Below, one piece after another: positions 1-9,909 of a stretch of 64,000 bases of DNA (position 1 is its first letter; the number at the start of each line of letters is the position of its first letter). A program made the position numbers and the translations under genes. The DNA lies in contig OX031071.1 in NCBI GenBank assembly GCA_943736015.1, forward strand, positions 43,154,619 through 43,218,618, read 5' to 3'. The notes under the pieces were generated by a model. That model worked only from the letters and a program-made list of their open reading frames with translations. It was not told the DNA's origin and searched no databases. Source of the DNA: Tridacna crocea. Lineage: Eukaryota; Mollusca; Bivalvia; Cardiida; Cardiidae.

Positions 1-2218
1 TTCTTTATAAATAGAAATCGACATTCAGTAATCTAACCGAGTTTTATCGATCGAAGATCGACGAACCAATCAAATTTGAGAACGAGTCGAGCAGGTCCTT
101 GTCAGTGGAATTTACGTCATTCACCCCACGTAAGCAGGTAAATTATATTATGATTTTACCAAAAAATGCAAAATAACAATCTTCATCGTTATCCCAGGAT
201 ATAGATAATAATGAGTTACAAGTTAATCATCAACGAAAACAATGGAAAAAGGCCAAGTTTGGGACTGTTTAATGCACAAACTGACCGCTGGAATTCCAAT
301 CCATCTAAAAATAGACCAACCTGCATATGAATGTCAATCTCCGAGCAGAGTTGTCGTTCGTTACCTCACATACATCTCTGCGATGGGCTAAATGACAAGA
401 ATCTTGTCAAACCGAGGAAAAGATGTTTTGTTACTGTTTAACTGTTTCATATGTATAATTGTAAGTTAGAAAAAGGAAATATGATTCTGGATACATTATA
501 GGTGCGTTCAAACTGATGAATTTACCTGTATAAAATGGAACTAATTTTTTCGAGCCTCTTCACTTTTTAAGAATCTTACGCCGATTTGAACAAAAATAGC
601 TGTGATCGTGAATGATGACAACTGATTTGACATATCGCTGGATCTAAGTTTGTACGATTAAAAATCAAGTTATCGTCCTTTAAAGATATTTAGGCTTTTC
701 AGAAAATCCCTCTTTTGTTCATTTACTATCGTTTCAGTCTGATTGGTCCCATGCTGTTTAAACAGCACACGAAACAATCGATATTGGTCTTTCTTTCACC
801 GGCGTTTGTGTAGCTATTTTGAGTTATGGTCATGTGACAAAAATATGACGTAATGACGGTCTACTTTCTGAGCCCACTACAGAGGTGAATGTAATGATCC
901 GGAGTGCAAGAGAGTGTATGAATGTAGGTTTTATGAAATCAATGGCGTAGCTCTTTAATGTCGGCATTGTTCGACTTGTTAGCGGTCAGTGACCTAGAGT
1001 TCGCGAGCGTTTTGGGACTGCTTATAAAATAATTATTTTTTATAGACCTTAGTATTGGAACGCGAAAAAAAATTATATTGTACTATCCCAAAATTTAAAG
1101 CAAAATACGGTAGGTATACAACGGCAAGTTGGCGATCACAAGGTATGCACGATCCCTAAATAAGTTTCAGTCAAACTGTGAAGATTAAGGATAATTACTT
1201 TCTCCTCCCTAATTAGACCATAGTAGCCGGCCTCTGATTTCCTGAAATTACGAAAACGTTAATGATTAGCGATTAACGTGAACGGCTTAACGTTATAATT
1301 GACCACGGATCATATATGTGTATATAGAATCCCTGAATTGACACAGCTGTTGTTTATTACAAACACGTGTCAAATTGTGAATTGTTTGGCTATCTTTCGG
1401 TAACTTTCGCACTTTTGCAACGATGTTTTGATTACGTTTTATCGGCTGCAGTGTTTGTTTTGCAAAGAAATTTTTACTCGGGATGCAAAATGGTACATTT
1501 TTGTAAAAAATACCGAGTACTCGATTATCAAATTCCGTAATCGATTCTCGGACGTTCGATCGAGTACTCAGTTAACCGGTTACTCGTTGCTATCCCTAAT
1601 AAAAACAAATAGTGTAGGCCATATCTCAAACATAACTTTAATTTGTGGCTCACAACCAAAATTCCGGCCCAGTACCAGTAGCACAATTGATAGCTTTGGG
1701 ACTTGGAAACAGAGAGTTGCCGTTTTGACTTGCAAGCTTGGCCAATTTCTCTCCAAGAATCAATGATAACCATTGTGAAAAAATTTTTTAATTGCTCATA
1801 TAATATTTTCGACAGTGGTTATGTGTGTAAGCAGACAGTGGCGCCGGCCTCCGTGATGTTAAACTGAAATAATGTCAAAAAGGGTGTGAAATATATAGAG
1901 TCATCCATTGACTGCTCATACGTAAAATAAAAAAGTGATATGAATACGTGCTCTTGAAGGGATACTAGTATTAGATATTTACAAGCTTTATATATTTTTT
2001 GTTGAGTGTAATATTTCTTGAAATAAAATGACATATGTTGAACTTAAATTTCCATTGTTTCTAGGTTGGTAGTCATGGTATTGAGGCTTCTTGGGCTAGC
2101 GGGGAAAGAGGCAGGGAAGTAATAGACAAAGTACTCCCCGTAGTACCCATACTGTTGTCCAAATAGGGACTGTTTTACCTGGTTATTATAAAAGAAAATG
2201 ATCCAGGTAGGGTTACTA
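1..2218. other. Gene-free region
   Basis: No recognisable coding region. Short ORFs here resemble nothing I know and have no splice context. Around 1515-1590 there is a cluster of CGAGTACTCG/ATCGAT-type imperfect palindromes, probably a transposon end. At about 1813-1845 a fragment resembles the body of the SINE family described at 62735. Confidence 0.5.
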
Positions 2219-2451
2219 TTTATCCCTTTCCCCTCACACAGCAAAACTTTAGACCTATACAAATTGCAAGCATTTGCAGAAGACAATTTCATGGCCGCTT
2301 AAATGATGCAATTTTTCTTTGATAGAGCACAAAACTTTGTGGGAAAAGGAGAAAATACTTGTTACCAGCATTTTTCTCCATTTTCCGCAATGTTTTCAAA
2401 GGGCTTCTTTATTAGGGTCGTTAAAAGTCGTCATTGTGTTGTAAAGGGTTA
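2219..2451. mobile_element. Family A hairpin MITE (copy A1)
   Basis: Family description. The consensus is about 225-235 bp. Ends read TTAACCCTTTACCACACAA and its complement. The middle is a ~60-bp near-perfect palindrome containing GGGAAAAGGAGAAAATGCTG, GTTACC and the inverted arm. There is no coding capacity. TTAA at both ends plus a CCCTTTACC-like terminus suggests mobilisation by a piggyBac-type transposase (inference). This copy has a degenerate left end and right end GTAAAGGGTTA. It abuts copy A2 at a shared TTA. Confidence 0.75.
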
Positions 2452-2675
2452 TCTCTACCACAAGATCCAAAATTTTAACGACCCTGAGAAAAAGGCCTTT
2501 TGAAAGCATTGTAGGAAAAGGATAAAATGCTGGTAACCAGCATTTTCTCCTTTTCCCACAATATTTTCTACCCTTCCCAAAACAAATTTAAATTTTTTAG
2601 CCATGTTTATTTTGTTGTCTGCCAATGCTTTCAATTTGGACAAGTCTACAATGTTGTTGTTAGGTAAAGAGTTAA
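2449..2675. mobile_element. Family A hairpin MITE (copy A2)
   Basis: Complete copy in the orientation opposite to A1. The hairpin lies at about 2500-2565 and the right end is GGTAAAGAGTTAA. Its left TTA coincides with the right end of A1, so the two elements are joined head to tail at one target motif. Confidence 0.75.
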
Positions 2676-2813
2676 TTTGTGGCCCTCTCATTTCAGTTTT
2701 CATGATGATAGAAAATCATTCAAATGCAAAACACGACCTTTTTGGTAAAATCTACACATTCTTCTTCACAGTCCATCAACTCATGTTGATGGTATGAATC
2801 AAAAGAACTTTAT

Positions 2814-2975
2814 TTAACTGATTTGTTACAGTGAATGTTGAAGTAAATATTGCTCATCTATATATTTTGCTTTCCCAGTCTATCAGATAAAGTGTTAACT
2901 GATTTGTTACAGTGAATGTTGCAGTAAATATTGCTCATCTATGTTTTTTACTTTCCCAGTCCATCAGACAAGTGT
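2814..2975. repeat. Two-unit tandem repeat, period 81 bp
   Basis: The segment starting TTAACTGATTTGTTACAG at 2814 recurs at 2895 with few substitutions. No coding meaning is apparent. Confidence 0.8.
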
Positions 2976-2992
2976 TCTTTATAATCAGCATT

Positions 2993-3207
2993 TTAACTTG
3001 ATACCAAACGACAAAATTTTAGGTTTGTCCAAATTGAAAGCATTTGCAGCGACAAAGTGAGAGTGACGGAAAATTTGAAATTTGTTTTGTAAAGGATAGA
3101 AGTCATGGTGGCAAAAGGAGAAAATGCTGGTTACCAGCATTTTCTCCCTTTTCCTACAATGTTTTCTGGGGGTCGTCAAAAGTAGGGATTGTGTGGTAAT
3201 GGGTTAA
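2993..3207. mobile_element. Family A hairpin MITE (copy A3)
   Basis: Starts TTAACTTGATACCAAACGAC and ends GGTAATGGGTTAA. The central palindrome is at about 3112-3165. Full length with TTAA at both ends. Confidence 0.75.
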
Positions 3208-3253
3208 TTTACATTCTGCTGGTGATGAATAGCAAACGTGACAGGCTATTTTT

Positions 3254-3478
3254 ACCCCCCACAACAAAGTGGAGGGGGATACACTGGAATCTTCTTGGCT
3301 CACTGTCTGTCCGTCCATCCGTAGACACAAACTTGTCTGGCAAAATAATCAGACAGTTTTACAGGTTGAGCTCAAGTTTACACAGAATGTTTGAGTGTTC
3401 CTACATATATATGAATTTGTGCAAGTGCAATTTTCATGATCTTGTTGAGATTTGTTGCTTAATTATCTCCCCTTAAAC
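3254..3478. repeat. Interspersed repeat with GTCCGTCC-like core (family F)
   Basis: Contains a short GGAGGGGGATA hairpin region followed by CTGTCTGTCCGTCCATCC. The same layout (short hairpin, then GTCCGTCC tract, then 'GTGAAACTTTATACATGTG'-like sequence) occurs at 33234-33480. It is an interspersed non-coding repeat. The 95-codon ORF across it is probably incidental. Confidence 0.5.
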
Positions 3479-3921
3479 TTTTTTTTAACTCTTTTGTACT
3501 AAACCATTCAGCATTCTGTGACAAAGACCTTTTTTGACAAGGAGTTGATGGGAGGGCATATTTATGTTAAGTGATAGCTCTGATTGGTACTTTTACAACA
3601 GCTGGAATGCAACCAATGAATATGCGTATCTTTGGGATCACAAATTTCAACCCGGATCATTCATTGGTGAAGAGAGAAACATGGTGTTAGTCAGTCTTAG
3701 CTAGAGAAGAAATCTTTCTTTAGAATTTGTTCCAGCCTAGGGTCCAAAAAATCCACTTGTCCACTCGTCCTTACAAGTAAACATTTGTTGAGGGCAAGTG
3801 GGTTATCCTTCGTTGTCTCACTGTAGGACAAGTGCAAAATGGCCGGAGGACAAGTAATAATTCTGAAATTTTTTGGACCCAGGAGCCTTTCAAAAAAATT
3901 CTAATTATTGAGTTGGCAAAG

Positions 3922-4029
3922 ATGTGGACATGGGAGAAAATACTGGTAAGCAGCATGTTATCCTTTTCCCACAATATTTTCAAAAGCCATCTTCCTCATA
4001 GTCGTTAAAATTTATGATTATGTGGTTAA
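3922..4029. mobile_element. Family A MITE, 5'-truncated (A4)
   Basis: Only the hairpin (about 3935-3985) and the right end survive. The terminal TTAA at 4026-4029 is also the left TTAA of family B copy B1, so one element inserted at or beside the other's target motif. Confidence 0.6.
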
Positions 4030-4572
4030 AGGTGGGTATTTAGAATTTTTACATGTCACCAAATTAAAAGATATATATATCACTGAAATTCATATGAAAA
4101 AATAATACAAATCATCAATAATTAAGATTCATAAAATTACAAAAAAAAAAATTTTTGATGGTATTCCCTTAAAAGGCTACGTAGCCACTTAAGGTATTTT
4201 TAGATTTCGCGCCAAAAATCAATAAAGCATTTCGGGAATGCCAAGTGACTTGCACGTGACTCATAACGCTTAAATTCTATCACATAACAAACATGTAATA
4301 ATTATTTTCCATAATGTCTTCTTCGGACGCTATGTTTAAAACTTCGTCTGTGTATTCCTGTATGTAAATGAGCGAATTGATCATCTAAAAATAGAATGTG
4401 TCTCCCGTCGGTGTCAACCTGGGCTGTAGTAAATCTCTAATTTCTCGTGTTGTCGGACTGTGTTCCCCTACTGGGGTTTATGAATGAAAATTAAAAGGCT
4501 TTGGGAGTATAAGGATGATTTTTTTGCATTTTTGTACAATTTTCGTCCCAAATTCTGAAGGGCCACCTTTAA
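4026..4572 (+). mobile_element. Family B MITE, 547 bp (copy B1)
   Basis: Family description. Elements are 543-554 bp. They start TTAAAGGTGGGTATTTAG and end CTGAAGGGCCACCTTTAA. Inside are an AGGCTACGTAGCC palindrome, the segment TTTAGATTTCGCGCCAAAA and a 3' portion with TTCGTCCCAAA. There is no ORF. Ends of TTAA+AGGTGG with TTAA on both sides, supported by the nested insertion at 19942, fit a TTAA-targeting (piggyBac-like) non-autonomous element. Confidence 0.8.
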
Positions 4573-4777
4573 GGGTTAAATGTGCTTTATTATTTTTCAG
4601 ATGATATTGAACAAATTATGAAGACACATGGACTTAAAATGACTACAGTACTGACCAGAAGAAGTGGACCAGAGTTTTTATCTGTACTGAAATTTCACAG
4701 ATGACAATTGTGCATAATTTTTGGTATAGAAAACTGTCTTAAACACAGCCTTGTGTATTTATCTTGTCTGGTTTCAT

Positions 4778-5004
4778 AATACTTTTCCACATCTTTCCAA
4801 CTTTTAATGATCCTTCTACAGCAGCTTTTGAAAACATTATGGAAAAAGGAGAAAATGCTGATAACCAGCATTTCCTCCTTTTTCCACAATGTATGCTATC
4901 TTCTTAGAGACAAATACAATCATTTGGTCCTCATGATGTGTGTTGCCTAACAAGGCTTTCAATTTTGGCAAGTCTAAAAATTTGTGATGAGGAAAAATGT
5001 AAAC
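4778..5004. mobile_element. Family A MITE, degenerate ends (A5)
   Basis: The hairpin at 4830-4893 is well kept (GAAAATGCTGATAACCAGC centre). Both termini are eroded. Downstream, at about 5071-5088, is a solo right end (GTGTGGTAATGGGTTGA) of a further family A copy. Confidence 0.6.
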
Positions 5005-5098
5005 ACTTTTCCAGGTAACAAAATTCTCTACCGGTCCTAACGAAAAGGCAGTGCAGAAAAAATGAATGTGATTGTGTGGTAATGGGTTGAATAGTTAA

Positions 5099-5326
5099 TT
5101 AACTCATTACTAAAGGACAAAATTTTAGACTGGTCCAAATTGAAAGCATTTGCAGACGACAAAATAAATGTTGTTAAAATGCTGATTTCTTTTTTTTCAA
5201 AAGGTAGAAAACACTGCGGAAAAGGAGAAAATGCTGGTTACCAGCATTTTCTCCTTTTTCCACAATGTTTTCAAAAGACCTCTTTCCCAGGGTCGTTAAA
5301 GTCCAGATTGTGTGGTAAAAAGTTAA
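5099..5326. mobile_element. Family A hairpin MITE (A6)
   Basis: Starts TTAACTCATTACTAAAGG and ends GTGGTAAAAAGTTAA. The hairpin is at about 5205-5270. Full length with TTAA at both ends. Confidence 0.75.
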
Positions 5327-5595
5327 GGTCGTGGATCTGTAATAGAAAACAAGTATTTCCATTATCCTACAAAATTTGTTATGATTAAAAATAAGTATTA
5401 TTGTACTTCTTTAACCGAGCCACTTTTTCCTTTTTGTCCTTCTTGAAATTATCATCTATGAATCTTAAGCCACTATATTTCCATTACAAAGGGAGATTAA
5501 ATAATTACCTCCCTTTTCTGGAAACTAACAAAAGTATCAACAAATAATTTCAAGATAGACGTGAAAAGAATTTCTGGTCAGTTAAAAGTGTGCAA

Positions 5596-5735
5596 AAGTA
5601 TTATATCTGTATAAATCTGTATTTTTCAACAATTATAAAATTTTATGTCATGCTGCACTAGAAGTATTATATCTGTATAAATCTGTATTTTTCAACAATC
5701 AAGAAATTTTATGTCATGCTGCACTAGAAGTATTA
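5596..5735. repeat. Two-unit tandem repeat, period 66 bp
   Basis: A unit beginning AAGTATTATATCTG at 5596 is repeated at 5662 almost exactly, and a third unit begins at 5728 before the match is lost. Confidence 0.85.
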
Positions 5736-5756
5736 CGGGTCCACTACCTTTATGTA

Positions 5757-5941
5757 TTCAACATTTTACCAAACGACAAAATTTTGGATTGAACCAAATT
5801 AAAAGCATATGCAGACAACAAATTAGCTATCGCTAAAACGACCATTTCTGTCTTTGATAGGGTAGAAAGCATTGTGGTTACCAATATTTTCTCCATTTCC
5901 CTCATTATTTTCAAAAATTTTCCCTTTGACGGCTGACTGTT
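5757..5941. mobile_element. Family A MITE, degenerate (A7)
   Basis: The left end TTTTACCAAACGACAAAATT is clear. The hairpin is damaged (one arm shortened near 5866) and the right end is lost where copy A8 begins. Confidence 0.55.
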
Positions 5942-5943
5942 GT

Positions 5944-6171
5944 TAACTTTTTACCAAACAACAAAATTTTAGACTTACCCAAATCGAAAGCATTTGCATA
6001 CGACAAAATAAAAGTGACTGAAAATTTAAAATTTGTTTAGGGAAGAAAAGTAAACATTGTGGGAAAAGGAGAAAATGCTGGCTCCCAGCATTTTCTCCTT
6101 TTGCCTCAATGTTTTCAGCAGGCTTCTTTCTCAGGGTCGTTAAAAGTCGAGATTGTGTTGTAAAGAGTTAA
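5944..6171. mobile_element. Family A hairpin MITE (A8)
   Basis: Starts TTAACTTTTTACCAAACAAC and ends GTAAAGAGTTAA. The hairpin at about 6052-6115 has a CTGGCTCCCAGC centre instead of the usual CTGGTTACCAGC. Confidence 0.75.
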
Positions 6172-6203
6172 AAGTCGGGATTGTGTGGTGAGGGTTTTTG
6201 TGC

Positions 6204-6432
6204 TTACCTCATTACCAAACAACAACAGTTTTGGCTGGTCCAAATTGAAAACATTTGCAGACGACAAATTAAACATAACTGAAAAATTGGAATTTGTTTC
6301 CAGCAGGGTAGAAAACATTGTGGGAAAAGGAGAAAATGCTGGTTACCAGCATTTTCTCCTTTTCCCACAATGTTTTCAAAAGGCTTCTATCTCGGGGTTG
6401 TTAAAACCAGGAATTGTTTGGTAAAGAGGTAA
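6204..6432. mobile_element. Family A hairpin MITE (A9)
   Basis: Left end TTACCTCATTACCAAAC, right end TTGTTTGGTAAAGAGGTAA. Perfect hairpin at about 6312-6374. Between A8 and A9 is another solo right end (GGATTGTGTGGTGAGGG, about 6178-6194). Confidence 0.7.
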
Positions 6433-6498
6433 CTCATGGAGAGTAAGATATCATCCAATGATCACAGAGGTATGGTGTCACTGATCTGAAATCACCAG

Positions 6499-6790
6499 CC
6501 TGCATAGCTCAGTTGGTAGAGCGTAGGACTTGTAATCATGAGGGTGTGGGTTTGATGCCCACAGCTGACCATCTAGAATTATTTACAGTCTTTCAGATGA
6601 GATGTTAAACCGAGGTCCATGTGATGGTGCTATACACGGAGCATTTTAAAGAGCCAGGCAAACCTTAGGATGGGTTTGGTCCTGTAACTGCACTATCCCG
6701 CGTAACAATACTAACAGCCTTCATGGGGCGTTGTTCCTATGGAAAACCGGTGGTGAGGATAAATAAAAGCAAATTCAATTCAATCAATCT
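6499..6790 (+). mobile_element. tRNA-derived SINE (full-length candidate)
   Basis: The head resembles a tRNA. Its A-box-like segment is TAGCTCAGTTGGTAGAGC, the putative anticodon loop is CTTGTAA, and the B-box-like segment is GGGTTTGATGCCC. The acceptor arms do not pair, so it is not a functional tRNA gene. A ~200-bp unrelated body follows, with a 3' tail of AAATAAAAGCAAATTCAATT repeats. Such elements are transcribed by Pol III from the internal promoter and depend on a LINE partner (family knowledge). Confidence 0.75.
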
Positions 6791-6893
6791 TGGACCTGAA
6801 GAATTGTTTGCCAGTTTTGTGTTTTAAACATCAATTCAGGTAGTACATGACAGCCAGTGTGCGGAAATATTGATGTGCTTTTGGGCTTGCTGT

Positions 6894-7119
6894 TTAACTC
6901 TTTACCACACAATCCCGACTTTTAAAAACCCTGTGAAAGAAGCCTTTTGAAGAAATCTTGGGAAAAGGAGAAAATACTGGTAACCAGCATTTTCTCCTTT
7001 TCCGACATTGTTTACCCTGCTGGAAACAAATTTCAAACTTTTAGTCACTTTTACTTTGTTTTCTGCAAATGTTTTCAATTTGGACCAGTTTAACATTTTG
7101 TCATTTGGTAAAGACTTAA
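6894..7119. mobile_element. Family A hairpin MITE (A10)
   Basis: Starts TTAACTCTTTACCACACAA and ends TTTGGTAAAGACTTAA. The hairpin spans about 6955-7008. Full length. Confidence 0.75.
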
Positions 7120-7152
7120 TGCCAGTTATTTGCAAAACGCCATCATTTGAAG

Positions 7153-7235
7153 CTATGGCTGAGCCACTTGGCTTAGTGACATACATGGCTTGAGACCATT
7201 GGGTTACTTGTTCAAATCCCCAGCTGGGCCATTTT
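7153..7235 (+). repeat. tRNA-like SINE head, degenerate
   Basis: GGCTGAGCCACTTGGCTTAG followed ~40 bp later by GTTCAAATCCCCAGC resembles A- and B-box spacing of tRNA-derived SINE heads. A SINE-body fragment (GATGGTTATGTGGGAAAGCAG) follows at about 7298. Confidence 0.35.
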
Positions 7236-7689
7236 CTTTTTGAAGATTGATTTTAGTAGTTATGACAGGATTCTCTCTCGCTACAGATAGTTATTTTGAT
7301 GATGGTTATGTGGGAAAGCAGCCTTCGGATCGCGGTGACATGATTCACCACAGATGTGAACAAGTTTCCAAGTCCCCTGCGACATGACTGTACAACTAAT
7401 TTATTAAAGGCCACTTATTTATGATTTCATCCAACACATAAACTCCCTTATGGGCCCCACAGATTATGACGCTGCGTCAGCAATCCAGGTGGTCATAACG
7501 AGGCAATAGCGACCAGGGAACGGACATATTCCATAGACAATGATTACTAGTTCTAATTATATGTGATTTGAAAATAATTCATATTTCATAGCAAAGAATA
7601 TTAAGGATTACTTCGTAGAATAGGAAGCGGTGAGTCTATTTAAATAACAGTAATAAAAAAAACAACTTTAAATATCGTAAGAATATTAT

Positions 7690-9150
7690 TATTTACAACG
7701 GAATGAATTGCATATTAAATGCACTTACAAACGATGGAATTACATCGCCCAAACAAAAGTTGTTCCTATCACAAAAGATGAAATTATGTCGCTCAAGTGC
7801 TAATGCAAAGTTGACATTTACCATATATCTAGACCTATTGACGATGGATTTACGTCGTCCTGGCAAAAGTTATATCATAGATCAATTAAGGTCCGATTTA
7901 CGTCTTCACAGCTAAAAACTGTTTCCAGATTTACATCAAAGATTTATCAACGCTAACGATTCCACACAGTTCAAAAAAGTTACTTCAATATCAAGGATTT
8001 ATTAAGGATGGATTTACGTCGTTAAGGCAACAGTTAATTCTATATCAAAGATTAACTAATGATGATATTTCCAACTTTCTGGCAAAAATTTGTTTTATAT
8101 CAAATGGTTGAAAACAAAGAATTCACGTCCCTTGGCAAAAGTTATCTTAATGCACGGTTCGTGGCTAATAATGATCGATCTTGAACAGATTCACGCCGTT
8201 CTATCATTTACGATTACTTCACAAAGTTCAACCAAAAGTTCATGTATTATGTATTACATAAGATGGATTTACATCCTTGTAGACAATTTTTAGGTACAAA
8301 AGATTATCAATGATAGATTTACAATTCCTAAGCCAGAGATGATTCCATGTTAAAGTTCTTTTTACGATGGATTTACATCGTTCAAGCCAGTACAAGTATC
8401 ATTTCACAGTAAAGTTCAGTTTCGGATGGATTTACGATGTTCAATCAAACGTTTTCCATATAAGAGATGTATTAATTGAAGGTGGATTTACACCGTTCAA
8501 GCCAAAGTTGCTTCTCTAACGTTTTCCATATCAGGGATGTATTAATTGAAGGTGGATTTACACCGTTCAAGCCAAAGTTGTTTCTATAACCAAGTCCTAT
8601 TGACGATGGACTTACATTGCTCAAGCAAAATTGCTTCTATAGCAAAGTTCTATGAAGGATGGATTTACATCGTTCAAGGAAAAGAAAAAGAAGAAAAAAA
8701 AAATGTTTCAAAATCAAATTTCTTCTATCGATGGATTTACATCGTATAAGCAAACACTGCTTCTATATCAAAGTTCTATGAAGGATGGATTTACATCGTT
8801 CATGAAAAAATTGCTTCAAAATCAGAGTTCTACTAACGATGGATTTACATCGTATAAGCAAAAACTGCTTCAATATCAAAGTTTTATTAACAATGCGTTT
8901 CAATTGTGCAAGCAGAAGTGTTTCCTATATCAAAGGTCTATGAACGATGAACTTTCGTCATTCAACCAAAAATATTTCGTATATCAAAGGTGTATTAACG
9001 ATGAACTTACATCGTACTTTTGAGCGAAATTTCTGTCATATAATTGAAGTTATCTTAAGGATCCAATTACGTGGTTTAAGCAAAATTTGCTTCTATAGCA
9101 GTGCTTTGATTGACGATGGATTTACATCGTTCAAAAAGCACTACAATAAA
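7690..9150 (+). repeat. Degenerate satellite, unit ~54-70 bp
   Basis: The motif GATGGATTTACATCG followed by TTCAAGCAAAA and TTGCTTCTATATCAAAG recurs through the region. Clear units start near 8365, 8427, 8483, 8543, 8605, 8658, 8730, 8784 and 8838, with older ones before. A recent 70-bp duplication covers 8451-8589. ORFs of 67-123 codons here are products of the repeat, not genes. Confidence 0.8.
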
Positions 9151-9489
9151 AAGATACGCTTTAGGTGCACAATTACACATACATGTATGTGTACATGGAT
9201 ACGACAGTTTCACTGAATTATAAGGCACCTATATATGACGGGTTTAGTAAGTACAAAAAAAAAATGAATAGTGAATAATTCGATCTGCAGAAAATTGTTG
9301 AAAGTCGTAGTGAAGTTAAGTTGTCACTTCACGGTAAATGTTGTCTAAGGTTTCTCATTTGGAGAAATCTATATACCAAAGTGCGAAATCTACAATTTCA
9401 GAAAAAATTGACAGCCATATCGTAACAGCCGAAGAATCCGTAATCTTGCAAGGAATACACATGCATATTGCAAGACAAACAAGAGGTGA

Positions 9490-9909
9490 TTGACCGGCAA
9501 TTCATTATCGGTATATCTCCGTTCAACTCAAATCTGGTTGAAAATAGCACGAATGGGTAACTCAGCGGTCAGTTCAGTCCACGAGAACAAGGCTCGGAAT
9601 GTGTCAAAATCACAACAGACATTAAACTATCCTATAATTAGCATAAAGAAAGATATCTTATCTGTGAAAGTATCACAGACAATACCTGGAAAATGTAGGA
9701 TAGAGCGACCACAGGAAATTAATGATCTTTCTTGCACGGTCATGACCTTAGCAGTGATTCTGACCATGGAGATACTAGATCAACATGTCCTTGAGACGAA
9801 ATATGCAGAGGCTCAATATGGGAAACTCGAAAACAAATGGCTGAACATTTATGACTCCTTTCAAACGACAGTTCCGATTTCGACAAAAGAATTGCATAGA
9901 TGGATCTAG
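9490..9909 (+). CDS. Unrecognised 139-codon ORF
   Basis: An open frame that starts at an in-frame TTG-like codon rather than a clear ATG. The protein is hydrophilic with no motif, signal peptide or membrane segment I recognise. It is the longest ORF outside the repeat within the 7424-12409 element. It could be an exon or decayed coding sequence of that element, or chance. No function is assigned. Confidence 0.15.
   Translation: MTGNSLSVYLRSTQIWLKIARMGNSAVSSVHENKARNVSKSQQTLNYPIISIKKDILSVKVSQTIPGKCRIERPQEINDLSCTVMTLAVILTMEILDQHVLETKYAEAQYGKLENKWLNIYDSFQTTVPISTKELHRWI

Noticed and set aside
5-13. TATA box (TATAAATAG) of a host gene
   Set aside because: No coding region or initiator context follows within the first 2 kb.
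2303-2703. Small proteins containing the MITE hairpin sequence (for example with VENIVGKGENAGYQHF)
   Set aside because: The same peptide arises wherever a family A hairpin is read in that frame; it is repeat-derived translation.
6499-6570. Functional tRNA-Thr gene (CTTGTAA loop)
   Set aside because: A- and B-box-like segments are present but the acceptor arms do not pair, and a SINE-type body and tail follow.
8652-9023. 123-codon repeat protein
   Set aside because: It is encoded by degenerate satellite units; neighbouring units break the frame and there is no promoter or splice support.
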